Position numbers and translations under genes: made by a program | The notes under the pieces: generated by a model | Database searches by the model: none | What the model was told of the DNA's origin: nothing | What the model saw: only the letters and a program-made list of their open reading frames with translations | In this document: piece after piece, positions 62,262 to 64,000 of the stretch | Position numbering within the stretch: position 1 is the first letter of the stretch | How the letters are laid out: each line of letters opens with the position of its first letter | NCBI RefSeq assembly: GCF_910589235.1 | Contig: NC_060976.1 | Location: forward strand, 437,501-501,500 | From: Vespa crabro | Lineage: Eukaryota; Arthropoda; Insecta; Hymenoptera; Vespidae | DNA: 64,000 nucleotides | Reading direction: 5' to 3'

Positions 62262-63069
62262 TCTCTCTCTCTCTCTTTCTCTCTTATAATCTTTACATTA
62301 GTTATTGAGAACATATTTTATACATTTACAAGATAAATTTTAATCAATAATGATATTGTTTTCTCCAATAATTAGTATCTGAATAAGTAATTAAATTACT
62401 TACGTATTTTTCCGTTTATAAGTGTGGTATTTCTAACAGACTACAGATCTTATCAAATATTTGAAAGTAGTAAAATGAATTTATATATTTTCATCAAAAT
62501 CTCTAATTTGGATGTATTCTTCATAATTCATAAAGTTTAATATGATCTTACTTTTATAAAGAGAGAAAAATGAATGTGCCTATATCACATTCCTAGTAGA
62601 TTATTCAAACATTTAAATAATTAATATTTATAAATAAAAAATAGTAAGCTTTTAACTAGCAATAATGGTGTGTATTAAATATTGCAAGTGATAAAACAAA
62701 ATTGTATTTCGTGTATCTATACATATCTGTGCAATAAAACAATTGAACTTATTTATTATCTCTAATAAATTTAATGAAAACTGTAATAGTTCCAGATGTA
62801 TATGTTTCATTAAAATGTATCTTCTTATATCATAATTGTAATACAATATAAAAAATATTACCTACATTTATAATTATAATTATAAAAAATAGAAAAAATT
62901 AAATCATAAAAATGTGAAACACAATGCTCTATATAGAATTCTTAATCATAACATTTGAATACATAAAGATTATATTCTATTTGCAAATATCAGTATTTAT
63001 GATAATATACAAGAATTTTATACATGTTTTGATGTATGATTTTATGACTTATAAATTTTCTTATAAAAT
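60346..63069. other. Tail-to-tail intergenic region, WW gene / TRMT112
   Basis: 2.7 kb of AT-rich sequence with a CT microsatellite (62225-62284). No coding signal; the 64-codon frame at 62652-62846 has AT-random composition. Confidence 0.55.
62225..62284. repeat. (CT)n microsatellite
   Basis: About 60 bp of CT/TC dinucleotides with one CCC interruption. Confidence 0.95.
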
Positions 63070-63681
63070 TTAAACTTCATCTTCATTCAAAAGCATGTTT
63101 GGTATCCCATCATTAATGGGAAATTTTCTACCAGATTCTGGACATAACAAGTCTCCATTTATCACTTCTACTTCTAATAGCACATGATGTACTTTTTTTA
63201 AGAAGTCTTCATTTTTCTCATAATCTTCTATTAAGTTTTGAGGAAGTTCACCAACATGTCCAATCTATAAAAAATCTTTTAACTAAAAATATGAACATTG
63301 TATATAAAAGTGCACATATCAAATTAAATATTTTTAAAACTTACACTCTCTGCAGCTTTCCACAAAGTTATCCAGTCCAATTTTGGTATGATCCTTGCTA
63401 TAAATTCTGAGTTGAAGTCTACTTCTGATACTTTGATATCTTTTGCCTGTAAAATTATTGAGAATGTTTTATTATAATATTTCAAATAATCTTTAATAAT
63501 AGATGAAAATTAATTTTTGGAGTAAGATTTATAAGTTCATGAAATGTTAACCTTATTTAAGATTGTCTTTAATCTTTTAAGTTTCTTTATGAAATAAACT
63601 TACGATGATCCCTAAAGGATAACCTACAGTAACACCTTTTAAGCATTTGGAAGTTAACATATTATGTGTTAACAATTTCAT
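63070..63681 (-). CDS. TRMT112: TRMT112, methyltransferase activator subunit
   Basis: Exons 63681-63604, 63446-63345 and 63264-63070, all phase 0, 124 residues (human 125). It starts MKLLTHNMLTSKCLKGV and ends with the family's zinc-knuckle-type block LLEVEVINGDLLCPESGRKF followed by PINDGIPNMLL. TRMT112 is the small obligatory partner that stabilises several SAM methyltransferases acting on tRNA, 18S rRNA and the release factor eRF1. All conserved core positions are present. The protein was missed by simple ORF scans because each exon is under 70 codons. The upstream sequence (63682-64000) is its promoter side. Confidence 0.96.
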
Positions 63682-64000
63682 TTTTCTTTTAAATTAAAAA
63701 TCACTGTAGTTACAGTATACAAATATTCATTCAGCATTAACAATACTATGCGCGCGCAAGAGTTCCGGCGCAGAATGTTGAAAACGTAAGCATAGTATGT
63801 CATATATATATTTTCATGTTTCTTTTAATTTCCTCTCTTTACATTTTATATTTTATACATAATATTCTGAATAAATAATCAGAAGTGCACTTCTTTATAA
63901 ATTTTTATTTTAATTTTTATAGAAACGTATACGATAATAAATAAATATAAATAAAACAATCAATGAAAATTGAACAAAGGTAACATTAAATCTTTATTAA
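63682..64000. promoter_or_regulatory. Upstream flank of TRMT112
   Basis: Probable promoter. A short GC-rich patch at about 63750-63780 (GCGCGCGCAAGAG, GGCGCAG) lies 70-100 bp upstream of the ATG. The rest is AT-rich to the window end; no further gene start seen. Confidence 0.4.

Noticed and set aside
1..64000. tRNA, rRNA, CRISPR array, prophage or bacterial operon features
   Set aside because: None found by eye; the spliced gene structures show eukaryotic nuclear DNA. A covariance search would be needed to exclude small RNAs.

Overview
This window is nuclear DNA from an animal, almost certainly an insect. It is very AT-rich, the genes have many short GT-AG introns (often 70-100 bp), and every protein I could identify is a conserved eukaryotic one. 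The AT bias, compact introns and abundant TA, CA and CT microsatellites suit a hymenopteran such as a bee, but no species-diagnostic sequence is present, so that placement is only an inference. I rebuilt the exon structures by hand from splice consensus, reading phase and family similarity. Every gene called complete closes with consistent phases from ATG to stop.

Layout. 1-2616: decayed piggyBac-type DNA transposon material. 3612-4918 (-): NUDT6-like Nudix hydrolase. 5978-7431 (-): GT10 alpha-1,3-fucosyltransferase. 8952-10809 (+): RSL1D1-like nucleolar L1-domain protein. 11036-12027 (-): ANKRD40. 12764-17339 (+): large U2AF subunit (U2AF65/U2af50), with one unusual 2.4-kb intron. 17877-18331 (-): an unnamed 95-residue membrane protein. 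21481-26258 (-): UBE2O, a hybrid E2/E3 ubiquitin enzyme. 26994-29656 (+): a GPI-anchored Ly6/uPAR protein with two interchangeable half-domain exons. 30575-34402 (-): coronin, with a possible alternative first exon near 35.4 kb. 36622-38222 (+): UBA3, the NEDD8 E1 catalytic subunit. 41050-43720 (-): PA2G4/EBP1. 45068-47207 (-): a SEPT6-group septin. 48030-54395 (+): RBM26/27 (swm), with a piggyBac-type MITE in one intron. 55861-60345 (+): a WW protein with CUE-like segments. 63070-63681 (-): TRMT112.

The neighbours do not form a pathway. They are housekeeping genes in mixed orientation, with several head-to-head pairs that probably share promoter regions (ANKRD40/U2AF2, UBE2O/Ly6, septin/RBM26, fucosyltransferase/RSL1D1) and several tail-to-tail pairs. 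Broad themes recur: splicing and RNA processing (U2AF2, RBM26), ribosome biogenesis and translation (RSL1D1, PA2G4, TRMT112), ubiquitin-family conjugation (UBE2O, UBA3, possible CUE domains) and cytoskeleton (coronin, septin).

No new multi-gene system is evident. The most interesting signals lie at exon and intron scale: mutually exclusive exons in the Ly6 gene; a cluster of 3'-splice-site-like sequences inside the U2AF gene itself; a possible poison exon in RBM26; a perfect 51-bp palindrome in an intron; the 95-residue membrane protein; and the structure of the piggyBac relics.
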